Source: CAG-1782 sp964418255 (GTDB lineage: Bacteria > Bacillota > Clostridia > Christensenellales > DTU072). Taken from it: a stretch of DNA of 64,000 bases. The position numbers were made by a program, and so were the translations under genes. Numbering within the stretch: the first letter of the stretch is position 1; the number at the start of each line of letters is the position of its first letter. Shown one piece after another: positions 53,801 to 63,957 of the stretch. Location: positions 62,001 to 126,000 of the forward strand of contig CAYQKV010000004.1 in NCBI GenBank assembly GCA_964418255.1. The letters are read 5' to 3'. The notes beneath the pieces are model-generated. The model saw nothing but the letters and a program-made list of their open reading frames with translations. It did no database searches and was not told the DNA's origin.

Positions 53801-56800
53801 CCGTCCGCTTGCGGAGGTATGCCGTAGGCCGCGTTGTAGTCAATCAGGTCGCTTTCTCTGATTTGTCCGAGTATATCTCCCGTGACGTTATAGAAGTATC
53901 CTCTCTCTCCCGCGGTGGAAACGGTCACGTTCTGGAAGTAGTTATGGTTTGCTCCCGCGCTTCTTCCGTCGTATTTCGCGAAATACGTGAGTCTCATCAC
54001 GTCGCCGCGTTTGAAGCTCGTCGAGGAAGTAACCGCATAGTTGCCGTCCTTGTCGTAAACGCCCGTGACGTAATCGGCGAATTCTCCCGTACGCGTGTCG
54101 TATCCGCGCGAACCTGCGACCGTAATTCCCAGGTCTACCCGTCCGAAGTAATCGTAGTAGTAATCGTTGCTGTCGACGCTGAACCTGAACTCGTAACTGC
54201 CGTTATCGTAGTCGCCCGTTCCGTTTCCGACGACGTGCGCGGTTATCGGAGTAATGCCGTCCGCTTCGCTTATTTCGGAATTGAGGTTTTCTGCGTTATA
54301 AGACAGTCTGTCCTGATTGTCTCTTATCTCTCCGCCGAGGCGGTAACTCATACCCGCGCCCGAAGTAATGCGGAAGCTGTAAGAATTGCCGTTTACAACG
54401 TTAATTCCGTCGATAACGAACCTGTTCTCATTAAGCGGTATCCACACGCCGTTTCCGTTTACGCTGTATTCGAGCGTATAACCGCTGTAAGAACTCTGTC
54501 CGTCGTACGCGTTGTCTTCGATAACGCCCACTCCGAAGGAAACCGCGACTTCGCTCGTGTACCAGTACTCCGCGTCCGAAGTATACAGGTTGCGGTCCGT
54601 CCAGCCCCAGTTGGTCGCTTTCGTTCCGTTTATCTCGCTGACGTAAACTATCGGCGTGGTGTTGTCTATTCTTACGTATACCGGCAGTTCGTCGCTGAGT
54701 TTACCCGCAATCGATTCGAGTTGCAATTTCTGTACGGTTTCGCCGTTGCCCGTAACGCGATAGTATCTGTAAACGACGCTGCCGCCCTCGCTGATAAACC
54801 GGTCGTAAGTAATCGTATCGAGCACGGTCACCGTTCCGTTCTGCGTGAGGTTTATCCTAAGTCCGCTGTAACCTACTTTCTGTATCTGCAACCTTACTAT
54901 TACCGTGTTGCGTTTCGTGTAGCTCGCAAGCTCTCCCGTAACGTAACCGTTGGAAGCGAACTGTCTGTTGTATTCCGCGGCAAGAGTTTCCTGCGACGCG
55001 TCGTCGTCGAACATAGCGAACGTAGCCGCCGCCGCGGACTGCACTTCGCCCTTGTTCATATCGATTTTAATTCCGTGAACAGCCGCGCCGTCTACCGTAC
55101 CGAACCTGCAAACTTCGCTCTTCTTTCCTGCGCCGCTTTCCGCGTAGAACTCGTAGAGCACGTTGTTTCTGCTGTCGGATATAGTGTAATCGAGCATCGA
55201 CGCAAAGTAGGACATTATCGTCGTTTCGTCGTTGTCGTGTCTTCTCGACGAACCGCCCGAGCCGTTGTTGAGAGAAATACCCGTAGCCGTTCCGCTTACT
55301 CTCCATACTCCGTCGCTTCCCAATGTGTACAGACTGCCGCCGTTGGGGTTGACGAGCGTCCAACCCGACCAGGTCTTGCCGTCTATCGACGAACGGTAGA
55401 ATATAACGTTTCCGCTTGCAAATCTCGAATCCGAATCGAGCGCGAGCGTCATAACGACTTCTTCTTTGCTCCATTCTCCGTCCGCTATGCCGTAAGCAAA
55501 GCCGTCTTCCGTCTTAGTCCCGTAAGGAACGAAGTTCTTCGTGCCGCTTGACGTGTACCCGTCCGCTTTGACGAGACTTATTCCCACGTCGGGCGTTCCT
55601 TTATCTATCGCAACAAGTCCGGTCTTTACCGTCGCTCCGAGATTAGCCGTCGCTCTTCCGCTCTGTCCCGCGTATTTTACGTCCGCCGCCTCGTAGGTTT
55701 CGAGCTCGATACTCATATAACTGCTGTCCGCGCTTTCCGTTCCTCTGTTTCTCGCAGAGTTCGTATAGCTCTTATAGTAGTTGAGTTCGGTATCCTGCGC
55801 GTTGCTGATAGCGCGGAAACGGAAGTAAGAATAGGTGTAATCGCTCGATTTTCCTATTTCGTATCTCACCGTGGCGCGCATTACGCTTTCCGAAACCTCC
55901 TGCGGTTCGCCTTCGAAGGTGTAAGCCGAAGAGGAAATCGTATTCCAACGACCCGCTCCGTCGAGCGCGGAATCTTTCGTCGCTTCGCGGTATTGAAGAA
56001 TAAATCCGCTTCTTCCGTATTTTACGGTAATCAACGCGTAGACGAAATCGTCCGCCCAGTTGACTTTATTGCTCGCTATGTCGTTTACCCAACCCACGCT
56101 TATCGCAGACTGTTGATAAGAGTAACTCGTTCCGTCCGCCTTAAAGAGGGTTACGCTCTCTATCGTCGTTTCGTCGGCGTCGATTTGCGGCGTGAACGAA
56201 TAAGTCGCCACGTTGCCCGCTTCGTCCGTCGCTATAATCGTATATTCCGCGTAGTTTTCGATATAGAACAGTCCCGCGCGCTCGAAATACATTTCTTTCT
56301 TGACTACGTTGTAAGCGCGGTAAAGTCCGTCTTCGTCGAGAACGAGGTTTCCTTCTATCACGTTGCCGCTCGCAAGAACGCACTCGACTTTTACGTTTTC
56401 GATAAAGTCGTTTTCGCTAATCTGTTGCGAGGTCTTTTCCAGTCCCGAAAGGTCGTCTTCTATGCTTACGCGCAAGGATTTTGCAAGATAATGCCACCTG
56501 TCCGTAGCCGAAAGTTCGGGAATATTGCCGCTTGAATCGTCTATCACGGGCGCGACTATGTCAATCTTGACGTCGAAAGACGCAGTTTTCGAAGGTCTCA
56601 CCCCGCCCGTCGCGTAGTCGTCGGTAACCGTATTGAACGAAGTGACGGTATATTTGTCGTAGCGGTTTCCGTTGTTTCTCAATACGTTTATATAAGCATA
56701 GGTATAACTGCTGCGAACTTCCCAGATAACCGAAACAAGATTGTTTATATCTCCGTCCGCGTAATAATCGGCGTTCACCCTTATTCCCGTATTCGTTCCG

Positions 56801-59800
56801 CCGACAACCCAGTTGTATACGCCGACAAAATACTGCGCTCTGACGGTAAATCCTTCCGTCCAGCCCCTGGAAAGCGATATGGTTTTCCTTTCGCCCGTAG
56901 CGTATTCGACGTATGTCATCGCGATATTTCCGCCGACGTTATTGAACTGCGGAGTAGCGATATGATAATGCGTCGTACTGTTTCCGTTAAGCATATCGGT
57001 AACGGTATAATCGAACCCGCCGAAACCGCTCGCGCCGTAGTCGCCCTGCCAACGGAGTTGTACGTCTTTATTCGTGTATTTTTCTCCCGTATATCCCTGA
57101 TAGAGTACGTCGCTTTCGTCCGTTCTCGCCGTCAAGGTTACTCGTACGTCGGTGGTATCTATACTTATATTGTAAGGCGTGCTGTTCGTAGGTCCGTTGC
57201 CCGCGACGTCGGACGCGGTGACTGTAACTTCCGTTCTCGATGTTATTCTCAGTCTGTAACATTCTATATCCGCAACGCCCGCTCCTACTTTGCCCGACGC
57301 GTTATAGGAAATTCTTGCGTTTTTCCCGTCGAGCGCGTACGCTTCGAAACCGTTTATAAGAAGCATTCCTTTTCCGTCCACGCCCAGACTGTCCGCAGAA
57401 GGCGTTTCCCCTTCGAGAAGTCTTACGGTAGTGAGTTTGCCGTCGTACGTCCAGACGGGTACGTTTTTAAGGGTTACTTTTTCAAGCAACTCGGTATTTC
57501 CTCTGAGAACTTTATTGTCGTCTATTCCGCTCGCGGGGTCGGTGATGAAATAGTAGATATAAACCGAACCGTTGGTGTACTGTTGAAGCGCGACGTTAGT
57601 CCAGATTTTCTGTAAGGCGTTGTAATCAACCTCGCCGTTGTCAAGCGTATCCGCTTCGGATTCTACGCTGAACACCGTCATTCCCGAATGAATTACCGGC
57701 GCTTGCGAGTCGATAAACAGCGGACCGAGCTCGATAACGTAATACTTGCCCGTGCCCGAAATCGCGATTACTTCTATCCTCTCTTTAACCGAAGTGAGGT
57801 GGAAGTTGAGCGTGATTTCTCCCGACTGAACGGCGGAAGTATTCGCGCTTTCTCCGTATACTCTCACATACGGGGACCCCGCGCCGTACTCTATCCATTG
57901 CTCGCCGTCGTAATAACCCCAACCGTCGTTTAAGAAATCGTCTGCGCCGTACGCGTTAAGGAAATTGCCCGCTCTGAAATACGTCAACGCTTCCAGACGT
58001 TCGGACGCGTCGTAAGAAGTTCTTCTCATATAAACGGTAAGTCCGGATATTCCCACGCGGAAAGAGAGCGTCGCGTTAAACAAATTGTTCTTTATCGACG
58101 TGCCCTTAAAGCGGTAAACCTGGTTTACTTCGCCGCCGTCGTAAGAATCGGTTTCGCCCGAGAATTCGAGGTAACCCGTTTCGTTGGTCGTTTTAAGACT
58201 TATATAAGGATTAAAGGCGTCGAGAACAGGCAACACGCGATAACCGTTTACGTCGTTGGGTCCGTAGGTAGCGGCGGAATCGTTCGCCTGTTTGTCTATT
58301 ACCACTATGGAGAAATCGTAAGGTTTCTCATTGTCATTTTTATCGTGTTTTACATCGATACTGTCATAACTGTAAGTATTCAGCGTCTTGTAAATGTCTG
58401 AAGTCCCCACCTTGGTTACGTACGAGCAACTTTTTCCGTCGAAACTAACGCTTTCTATGCCCGAACCCATAAGAGAACCTATTTTGTCCGTCACCTGTAT
58501 ATAGACGTAGACTTTTTCCGCGGTGAAGATATAATCCCTTGAAGCAACGTATGCGGGGCTTAACTCTTTGTTAAGCGCAAAAGTATAATTTTCTTTTTCA
58601 AAGTTTGCGTCGAAAGTAAGCAGCCTCTCGGTATTTGCGGTGGAATATTCGTTGGAAAGGGAGAGGAAAACGCTCTCTATCAGCGGGCGCGTATTATCCT
58701 GTTTTATGTAAAATCTTCCATCATCAGGAGCAGGACGCAATTCACCGCTTTGAGCTTCAAAAATCCACTTGTTTTTATCATAGTCCCACGCAATACTTAT
58801 TGCTCTGATTGCCACCTGTATGTTTTTCGTGGAGTTGGAGAACACAACCCACGCGGTTTTATCGTCGTAAATAACGTAACCGCCCGCGCTCGCGTCTCCA
58901 TCTTTAAGTCCGTCATACGATTGTCCGTTTGTCGCTATACCGTCTTTATTATAATTATTCGTCATATCCTGGTAACGATAGTCGACAGTAAACGGACTGA
59001 GCCCAGAAGTGACTTTTACTTCGGCAAAAACGTAATTATTCGCCCAACCCGTATACAGGCTGTTCGTCATAGAGTAAGGTTTTCCGATTGAGGTAGGTGA
59101 TTCTGTATATATAAACCCATCATCCCAGTTTGAATTCTTTGCCTGGTAAAAATTGACCGAACTGATACTTGTTTCAAACGGGTCTACGTAGTAACGCAAC
59201 ACTCTTTCGCCCCATTCCGCGACGTTGCTTCCCACAGGCAAGCCGAGATTATTGTTCGGGCGTTTTGTTTCGGTAAGGGTCGCGTATCCGATATTCCCAA
59301 TAAAGTCGCTTACGCCCACCTTATACCTTAAATAAGTGTTCGCGGATACGTTCCAAGTGTTATCATCATTATGAATTTTATTATATTGGTCTTCCGGCAA
59401 ATACTTTTTCATCTCATCGGTGCTAAACATCTGTACCTGCACGACGTTGCCGATTTCCGAAACCTCATAAGCGTAGCCTGTCTTTTCGTAAGAATATGTG
59501 TTGCCCGCGTTGTCGGTATATTTGAACTCCATTCGGAAACCGTAATTTGAGTATGCGGCTCCCGAAACAAGAGTATTATCTATGTTTTCGTATGCTTTCG
59601 CATATGACGAAGTGTTCTGCGTGAGAGAAGTTCCGTTCACGCCGTATTTTATCGAACCGTTCTGCAAAACGCCGTCCTGCGCCCAAAGGACGCCCGACTG
59701 CGTATCAGTCACTTTGAATACCGCGTAAAGTCCTCTTCCTGGGTCGCTTGAATTCGGATATATCCACTTTGTCGAATCGAGAAGAAGGTCCTGCGAAATG

Positions 59801-62763
59801 AGATGGCTTTTCATCGAAGCACTGCTAAATGGCGAACTGCTGAAACCGAGCAGTTCCACGGTAGGCGCGGTTTTGTCCATACGCGTGGTAATGCTAATCG
59901 TTGAAGACGCGCTTTTCGCGTTGCTGTCAAACCTGAACGTGTAGTCGGTTTGTCCCATATCGGTAAGGTCAATCGTCGTAGTGAACTTTGCTCCTCTCGA
60001 ATACGACGTTTTTCCCGTAGTGCTTACGCTGACGGCTTCTCCCGAACCCGCCGCGGCAGAACCGCTGAAATTATAGTCGCTTCCCGTCGAGGAAGTATAA
60101 GCCGTCTGGGAATACGGAGACTTGCCGACGTTCGCGTTTCCTTTCTGAACGTACAGTTTTCCGCCGCTGCATCCGTAGTATACGTCTACGGTAACCGTCT
60201 GTTTCGTCGTGTTCTCCCACGGGAACGTATATGCAAGGGAAGTTCCGCTAAGGCTTCTCGTAGAAGCGATTACCTTTCCCGCGGAATTCTTTATGACAAT
60301 CTGCGGAGTAAACGTGTCGCGTTTAACGCCCGCGGCAGTGGTTATGCCGGGATAAATATAAACGCCGCTTTGCGTAAAGCCCGTTCCTTTAACCGCGTTT
60401 CCCCAGTCATTGCCGTAAGACGCTCCGCTTCCCGGAGTGGCGTAACCGTCCGAACGGTTGCCGACGTAGTCTTCCGCCACTATGTACAGAGTGCCGCCGA
60501 ACAACGAGGACGCAGTGTCGTATGTAATCGTCACGGACGCAGAAAGCACCGACGTGTTTCCCGGGTCGGAAGTAACGGTCTTTACGTTGGAATTCGTTCC
60601 GTCGATGTTTATAGGTTTGGTTCTCGTCGAGTCTGCGTAGAAATACAGACGTTTGATGCCCGAGCCGTTATTGAACCTTTTACCCGAATTACCGAAATAT
60701 CCGTTCTCGCTGTACTGGAAATCTTTCGCCCCTACCGTGACGGTCAAATCTTGAGAAATAAAAGACGACATCTGCGAATTGTTCGCGCCCTCGCCGAACC
60801 TGAACCAAGCTATCTGCGGCGCAACGGTATCCAGTCGTCCCGACACCGTAGGCTTTCTCGACATACAATCCATCGTCGTGGAGTTTCCCGCCTTGTCGGT
60901 AACCGTGATGCTCATCGCGGTCATAGCGTTATAATCGTATTTGAGTTTATTGAAAGTACAGGTTTTGGTATATGCTGCGTTTCCCGACTTCGTTATATCA
61001 TTCGTGGATACGCTCTTCGCTATGCCGTTCACCGTATAATTTATGGTGCACGTATTGATTGCCGCGTTGTCTCTGTACGACGTGCCGACCGCATAGTCGT
61101 CCGCCGTGAACGTGACTACGAGGTTGTCGTTCGTCCAGGCTACGCCGCCTATCGTCGCGTCGGTAGTGGACGCGGTTATTTTTACGTTGCTTACGGTAGG
61201 CGCGGTTCTGTCCCACCAGTAAAAACTATAACTTTTTTCACCGCTATACACGGAAGTTTTATTTGCGTGGTCGGTAAGCGTTATACTCCAGGTGCCGTTG
61301 GCTTTCGAGCCATCAATCGAGTACCATTTTTCCTTAGCTCCTCCGCCCAGTCCGTTACCGGTGGCGCACGCAAGGTTTCCATCCCCTAACGTAGCGTTAT
61401 TTCTGCTGTTTTTAGCGGAAATACTTTTCAAACCCGAAGGGTAGCCGTTGCCGCCGCCGTCCTGGAATTTGACGTAAAGATACAGCGTCGCCGCATTTGT
61501 AAGGGAAGTTAACTTAGTCCTGCTACTACTACTCGAAACGAAATACATATCGAGCAACGTCGGCACGCCGTTGTCGATTTTTAATTCTTGCGCGGAAATC
61601 GTGCCCGTATTCGACGTGTTCGCCCAGGTATACGCCGAGACCGAGACCGAACTGTAAGAATTACTTGCTGTCGTAATAGTGGTGGATTGCGTTGCCGAAT
61701 TCCAGCTCGCCGGGTTCGACACGTTGCTTGTTGCCGTAGCCGAATCTCTATACGCCACCGTCGCATATCTCGGATGCGCCTCAGTGGAAGCAATCCTTAC
61801 GCTGACTTTTCTATATTCGTTCCAACCCGGTATGGTAGTGCTGTTCGATATCGACGGCTTAGCCGTAATGGTATGTTTCAGTTTTACACTGCAATTATAT
61901 ATCGACGACTGACTGGTAAACGTGTCGTTTTTCCCGCCGCCGGCGTTTCCGTCGCGCTTTACATAAAAAACGGCGTACTTTCGATTGCCGCTCGATATAG
62001 CGGTGTTGTAGTTATGCGATTTACTCTGAGAAAAGCCTCTGTAGTGAGCTCTGACGGTGCCGTTTCCGCCTACGTCGCTATACAGCGACATCTGAATAGA
62101 CCCCGCGGTCGTCCCCGCAAGGTTATACCAGGTTCCCGTCCCGATACTGAAAGCCCACGTCGCTTCGCTGGAAGAATATCCGCCGCTTCCCGCCTTGCCG
62201 CCGCTTCCCGACGCCGAACCGCCCGTTACCAGCGTGTACCACTGATTAGCGGACAATATGTCTTCTCCAGTATACGCCGCATACGCCGCGTTTTTCGACT
62301 TTTCGTACGCTTTGTTCATAAGGTCGTCCGCCGATGCTGGCGCCGTGCCGAAGACGTCGTCGAGTTCGATTTCTTCCATCGAAAAACCGATTTCGTTTCC
62401 GTCGATAACGGAGACCGTGCCGTCGTCTTTGGTGACGGTAAGCATATTGCTTGCGTCCTGTTTAATGTCTATCGCGCCGTAAAGCGGGCAATCTTCGCCG
62501 AGGGCGTATTCTTCGCCAGAAAGATACTCGGTATTTCCGTTTTCGTCAAACGTACAGACAGTCGGAGTTCCTTCGTTTTCCGCCGTTTTCACTCCGCCTG
62601 CGGAGAGGTCGCCGACCTGCTCTTTCCCGACCGTAAACCCTATGATTGCGAATACCGCCAGAAAGACGATTAGCGCGAGGATATATACGTCTTTGCGTAT
62701 TCTTCCGGTTGCTGCCTTTTCGGTTTTTACAACGCCGTTCTCATTTTCGTTACGGTTCAACAT
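50845..62763 (-). CDS. giant surface protein with Ig-like region and GLUG-type beta-solenoid (3972 residues)
   Basis: An N-terminal membrane anchor (IRKDVYILALIVFLAVFAII, residues ~22-42) without a clear cleavage site holds an otherwise extracellular chain. Residues ~150-300 are Gly/Ser-rich. Then come irregular Ig-like units with boundaries such as DRTAPTVSNVKITAST and the Asp-Asn-Thr-x-Pro motif. From ~2950 on the sequence turns into repeats of the GLUG type (GTFRGAFDGDG, FGLFGQLNGTVANIAFTDI, VGGVVGSARGTTINDVF), which form a beta-solenoid. No LPXTG and no C-terminal membrane helix. Probably an adhesin or exopolymer-binding stalk. AAAGGAG lies nine bases before the ATG; promoter TTGACA-18-TATTAT. 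Confidence 0.88.
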   Translation of the reverse strand: MLNRNENENGVVKTEKAATGRIRKDVYILALIVFLAVFAIIGFTVGKEQVGDLSAGGVKTAENEGTPTVCTFDENGNTEYLSGEEYALGEDCPLYGAIDIKQDASNMLTVTKDDGTVSVIDGNEIGFSMEEIELDDVFGTAPASADDLMNKAYEKSKNAAYAAYTGEDILSANQWYTLVTGGSASGSGGKAGSGGYSSSEATWAFSIGTGTWYNLAGTTAGSIQMSLYSDVGGNGTVRAHYRGFSQSKSHNYNTAISSGNRKYAVFYVKRDGNAGGGKNDTFTSQSSIYNCSVKLKHTITAKPSISNSTTIPGWNEYRKVSVRIASTEAHPRYATVAYRDSATATSNVSNPASWNSATQSTTITTASNSYSSVSVSAYTWANTSNTGTISAQELKIDNGVPTLLDMYFVSSSSSRTKLTSLTNAATLYLYVKFQDGGGNGYPSGLKSISAKNSRNNATLGDGNLACATGNGLGGGAKEKWYSIDGSKANGTWSITLTDHANKTSVYSGEKSYSFYWWDRTAPTVSNVKITASTTDATIGGVAWTNDNLVVTFTADDYAVGTSYRDNAAINTCTINYTVNGIAKSVSTNDITKSGNAAYTKTCTFNKLKYDYNAMTAMSITVTDKAGNSTTMDCMSRKPTVSGRLDTVAPQIAWFRFGEGANNSQMSSFISQDLTVTVGAKDFQYSENGYFGNSGKRFNNGSGIKRLYFYADSTRTKPINIDGTNSNVKTVTSDPGNTSVLSASVTITYDTASSLFGGTLYIVAEDYVGNRSDGYATPGSGASYGNDWGNAVKGTGFTQSGVYIYPGITTAAGVKRDTFTPQIVIKNSAGKVIASTRSLSGTSLAYTFPWENTTKQTVTVDVYYGCSGGKLYVQKGNANVGKSPYSQTAYTSSTGSDYNFSGSAAAGSGEAVSVSTTGKTSYSRGAKFTTTIDLTDMGQTDYTFRFDSNAKSASSTISITTRMDKTAPTVELLGFSSSPFSSASMKSHLISQDLLLDSTKWIYPNSSDPGRGLYAVFKVTDTQSGVLWAQDGVLQNGSIKYGVNGTSLTQNTSSYAKAYENIDNTLVSGAAYSNYGFRMEFKYTDNAGNTYSYEKTGYAYEVSEIGNVVQVQMFSTDEMKKYLPEDQYNKIHNDDNTWNVSANTYLRYKVGVSDFIGNIGYATLTETKRPNNNLGLPVGSNVAEWGERVLRYYVDPFETSISSVNFYQAKNSNWDDGFIYTESPTSIGKPYSMTNSLYTGWANNYVFAEVKVTSGLSPFTVDYRYQDMTNNYNKDGIATNGQSYDGLKDGDASAGGYVIYDDKTAWVVFSNSTKNIQVAIRAISIAWDYDKNKWIFEAQSGELRPAPDDGRFYIKQDNTRPLIESVFLSLSNEYSTANTERLLTFDANFEKENYTFALNKELSPAYVASRDYIFTAEKVYVYIQVTDKIGSLMGSGIESVSFDGKSCSYVTKVGTSDIYKTLNTYSYDSIDVKHDKNDNEKPYDFSIVVIDKQANDSAATYGPNDVNGYRVLPVLDAFNPYISLKTTNETGYLEFSGETDSYDGGEVNQVYRFKGTSIKNNLFNATLSFRVGISGLTVYMRRTSYDASERLEALTYFRAGNFLNAYGADDFLNDGWGYYDGEQWIEYGAGSPYVRVYGESANTSAVQSGEITLNFHLTSVKERIEVIAISGTGKYYVIELGPLFIDSQAPVIHSGMTVFSVESEADTLDNGEVDYNALQKIWTNVALQQYTNGSVYIYYFITDPASGIDDNKVLRGNTELLEKVTLKNVPVWTYDGKLTTVRLLEGETPSADSLGVDGKGMLLINGFEAYALDGKNARISYNASGKVGAGVADIECYRLRITSRTEVTVTASDVAGNGPTNSTPYNISIDTTDVRVTLTARTDESDVLYQGYTGEKYTNKDVQLRWQGDYGASGFGGFDYTVTDMLNGNSTTHYHIATPQFNNVGGNIAMTYVEYATGERKTISLSRGWTEGFTVRAQYFVGVYNWVVGGTNTGIRVNADYYADGDINNLVSVIWEVRSSYTYAYINVLRNNGNRYDKYTVTSFNTVTDDYATGGVRPSKTASFDVKIDIVAPVIDDSSGNIPELSATDRWHYLAKSLRVSIEDDLSGLEKTSQQISENDFIENVKVECVLASGNVIEGNLVLDEDGLYRAYNVVKKEMYFERAGLFYIENYAEYTIIATDEAGNVATYSFTPQIDADETTIESVTLFKADGTSYSYQQSAISVGWVNDIASNKVNWADDFVYALITVKYGRSGFILQYREATKDSALDGAGRWNTISSSAYTFEGEPQEVSESVMRATVRYEIGKSSDYTYSYFRFRAISNAQDTELNYYKSYTNSARNRGTESADSSYMSIELETYEAADVKYAGQSGRATANLGATVKTGLVAIDKGTPDVGISLVKADGYTSSGTKNFVPYGTKTEDGFAYGIADGEWSKEEVVMTLALDSDSRFASGNVIFYRSSIDGKTWSGWTLVNPNGGSLYTLGSDGVWRVSGTATGISLNNGSGGSSRRHDNDETTIMSYFASMLDYTISDSRNNVLYEFYAESGAGKKSEVCRFGTVDGAAVHGIKIDMNKGEVQSAAAATFAMFDDDASQETLAAEYNRQFASNGYVTGELASYTKRNTVIVRLQIQKVGYSGLRINLTQNGTVTVLDTITYDRFISEGGSVVYRYYRVTGNGETVQKLQLESIAGKLSDELPVYVRIDNTTPIVYVSEINGTKATNWGWTDRNLYTSDAEYWYTSEVAVSFGVGVIEDNAYDGQSSYSGYTLEYSVNGNGVWIPLNENRFVIDGINVVNGNSYSFRITSGAGMSYRLGGEIRDNQDRLSYNAENLNSEISEADGITPITAHVVGNGTGDYDNGSYEFRFSVDSNDYYYDYFGRVDLGITVAGSRGYDTRTGEFADYVTGVYDKDGNYAVTSSTSFKRGDVMRLTYFAKYDGRSAGANHNYFQNVTVSTAGERGYFYNVTGDILGQIRESDLIDYNAAYGIPPQADGETLEKTGYVQVQFEGSNIVIVSYFIAEVDVTYGKDKFYLQTENGEYKTTGNATYRYADGANERTREIELGYAYYGYFDRTETEPEELGAYYVMTSVNAGTGSFRVTTDTERKDFILKYFAMDDEEDNLFDVFDARDFGYIDADYYNLNADGTVDETKRSYLDSDYKLNADITVAKGLTGTYRGAFDGDGRCITELGGTVSGDYGLFEGISGTVRNVRVTTDRTLIVSATEEVEIGLLARRVLAGGTVENVAVIADVELHNFPKGSKFGGVAAYSEGGNFGGESALFTDVRVTNNGRAMDGAYVGAVVGYMRNGTRFNGVYAFGEIEIYNSTAVAAGMLYGGAGKGTYSVSAVSYFENNVFVNSDTVSGVSNVTDEIVLSGTYSGDDYQSFVVFGTSPVVGGIAIDYAILSRLYSDFGYEYDENETYGIGTPDRPLEISEYSQILAINGYMNLDFVFALGTDEIDMSGYECTIAVTKVFNGTLAAKQPSSGTRYVKLANFAGDTAVYNKSSFGLFGQLNGTVANIAFTDIAIDFDYVGEETLTAGIIAAKAYENAVIRNVLLIGTETIRTEGKASVGGVVGSARGTTINDVFSINNIAVTASKVTLGGIAAETDGITLPDSAGTIFMLGRTEAYGASVTVGAAIGAVADGSVVNGGAKVFAIKDNVYAGENLLSEKPVGSSNVTYGIQTVAFSYDPMRTASFASSTGSVFNLVFGSFYPIAGDGSSITPFVIESEKDFGYINLALYAEYRIDKDITFTDFRTIGQGLVFSGVIKGSTGDDISAEGGRIIGLMNVTAPLVYHNSGKINDLSVNVEYSATVGAGETFRYGAIAIISDGEIKNVTVAGNVSIVSATQDNEIYASGFVAESRGGVVDADMSKLQNSISALNITVSGGGTAYIGGYAAIVTIGEPKFSYGIATGTITVSGTRKTYAGLLVGMSHGNCQWVLGEAASIDYTYSITVNGTEIPKYDEEGEPLTENFCGLIFE

Positions 62764-62871
62764 AAGTCGCGTCTCCTTTCGGGAAAGATTTATTTCGTTC
62801 GGGTGTTATACACGCGTAATCGCACACGCGTAGGAGCATATAAAAACCCCTACCCATATTATTCTATGATA

Positions 62872-62901
62872 ATAATACCTTATATCGCCCTTATTTGTCA
62901 A
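62872..62901 (-). promoter_or_regulatory. promoter of the 3972-residue surface-protein gene
   Basis: Minus strand TTGACA (62896-62901), 18-bp spacer, TATTAT (62872-62877). An AT-rich stretch containing the 11-mer CCCTAAAATTC (62915-62925) lies 13 bp upstream of the -35 box. The untranslated leader is about 100 bases. Confidence 0.7.
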
Positions 62902-62914
62902 TACCGAACTTTTC

Positions 62915-62925
62915 GAATTTTAGGG
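62915..62925 (-). promoter_or_regulatory. 11-bp motif upstream of giant-gene promoter
   Basis: CCCTAAAATTC, as at 50646-50656; placed where an OmpR-type activator could bind. Confidence 0.35.
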
Positions 62926-62968
62926 AAAATTAAGAAAACTTAAAAATAAAATTTCCTTATATCGGAAA

Positions 62969-62996
62969 AAACCGTCGGGGTCTCTTCCGACGGTTT
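62969..62996 (-). terminator. terminator of rsmA
   Basis: Perfect 10-bp stem AAACCGTCGG / CCGACGGTTT with an eight-base loop and TTTTTT on the minus strand. Confidence 0.85.
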
Positions 62997-63028
62997 CATT
63001 TTTATAATCATACAAACGCAGGCTTATT

Positions 63029-63859
63029 TTATTTCCTTAAAAACTTCGTTATCCCGTCCGAAAGCCGAACGAAGTCGTCCACGGAGAGAACCTCTCCTCT
63101 TACGTTTACTCCGAAGCCCGCTTTTTCTATGATTTCCTGCGCTTCGGGTTTAGTCACGGGAAATGCGGAAACGAGGTTGTTTGCCAGCGTTTTTCTTCTC
63201 ATCGCAAACGCGGCTTTTACCGTTTTTTTGAAAATTTTATAATCATCGAATTTATACTTATTTCTGTCGAAATCTATCTTTACAAGCGCGCTGTCGACGT
63301 TGGGCACGGGATAAAAAATCCGTCTGTCTATCGTCCTCGTTATTTTTACCGCCGCTATCGCGTTAATCGCTACGGTAATCGCTCCGTACTCCGCCGTTCC
63401 CTCTTTTGCGGTAAGTCTCTCGGCTACTTCCTTTTGCATCATAAGGGTCATATCGCTTATTTTTAGGCCGCTTTCGGCAAACCTCATTATCATAGGCGTA
63501 GTGACGTAATACGGCAAATTGGCTACCACCTTAAACGGTTCGGGAACCTTTTTTCTCATTTCTTCGTCGGAAAGTTTCAATACGTCCGCGAAGTGAACCG
63601 ATACGTTCGGGTATTCTTTCGTCACCTTGTCGAGGGCGCTTTTCAAGTCCTCGTCCACTTCGAAAGACTCTACTTCTTTTGCTTTTTTCGCGAGCGCTCT
63701 CGTGAGCGTGCCCGCGCCCGCTCCTATTTCCAGGACGGTATCTTCTTCCGTTACCGCCGCGTCGGAGACGACGGCGTTAAGTAAATTCACGTCCGTAATA
63801 AAGTTCTGCCCGAGGCTTTTTTTGAAGCGGAAGTCGCCCACAAGTTCTTTAATATCCAT
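63029..63859 (-). CDS. rsmA: 16S rRNA dimethyladenosine transferase RsmA (KsgA)
   Basis: 276 residues. SAM-binding motif I VLEIGAGAGTLTRAL (about 43-57), acidic motif SFEVDED, motif IV VVANLPYYVTTPMIM near 110, and the typical start KKSLGQNFITDVNLL. It dimethylates the two adenines near the 3' end of 16S rRNA late in 30S assembly. AGAGGA lies six bases before the ATG. It sits alone before the giant surface-protein gene, with a terminator between them. Confidence 0.96.
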   Translation of the reverse strand: MDIKELVGDFRFKKSLGQNFITDVNLLNAVVSDAAVTEEDTVLEIGAGAGTLTRALAKKAKEVESFEVDEDLKSALDKVTKEYPNVSVHFADVLKLSDEEMRKKVPEPFKVVANLPYYVTTPMIMRFAESGLKISDMTLMMQKEVAERLTAKEGTAEYGAITVAINAIAAVKITRTIDRRIFYPVPNVDSALVKIDFDRNKYKFDDYKIFKKTVKAAFAMRRKTLANNLVSAFPVTKPEAQEIIEKAGFGVNVRGEVLSVDDFVRLSDGITKFLRK

Positions 63860-63957
63860 TATTTTCCTCTGATATTTACCGATAAACTGCGTTATACTTT
63901 TTATGTACGAAAGATAAAAACCTTACAATACAAAAGATAAAACGGCTTTTATTTTTC

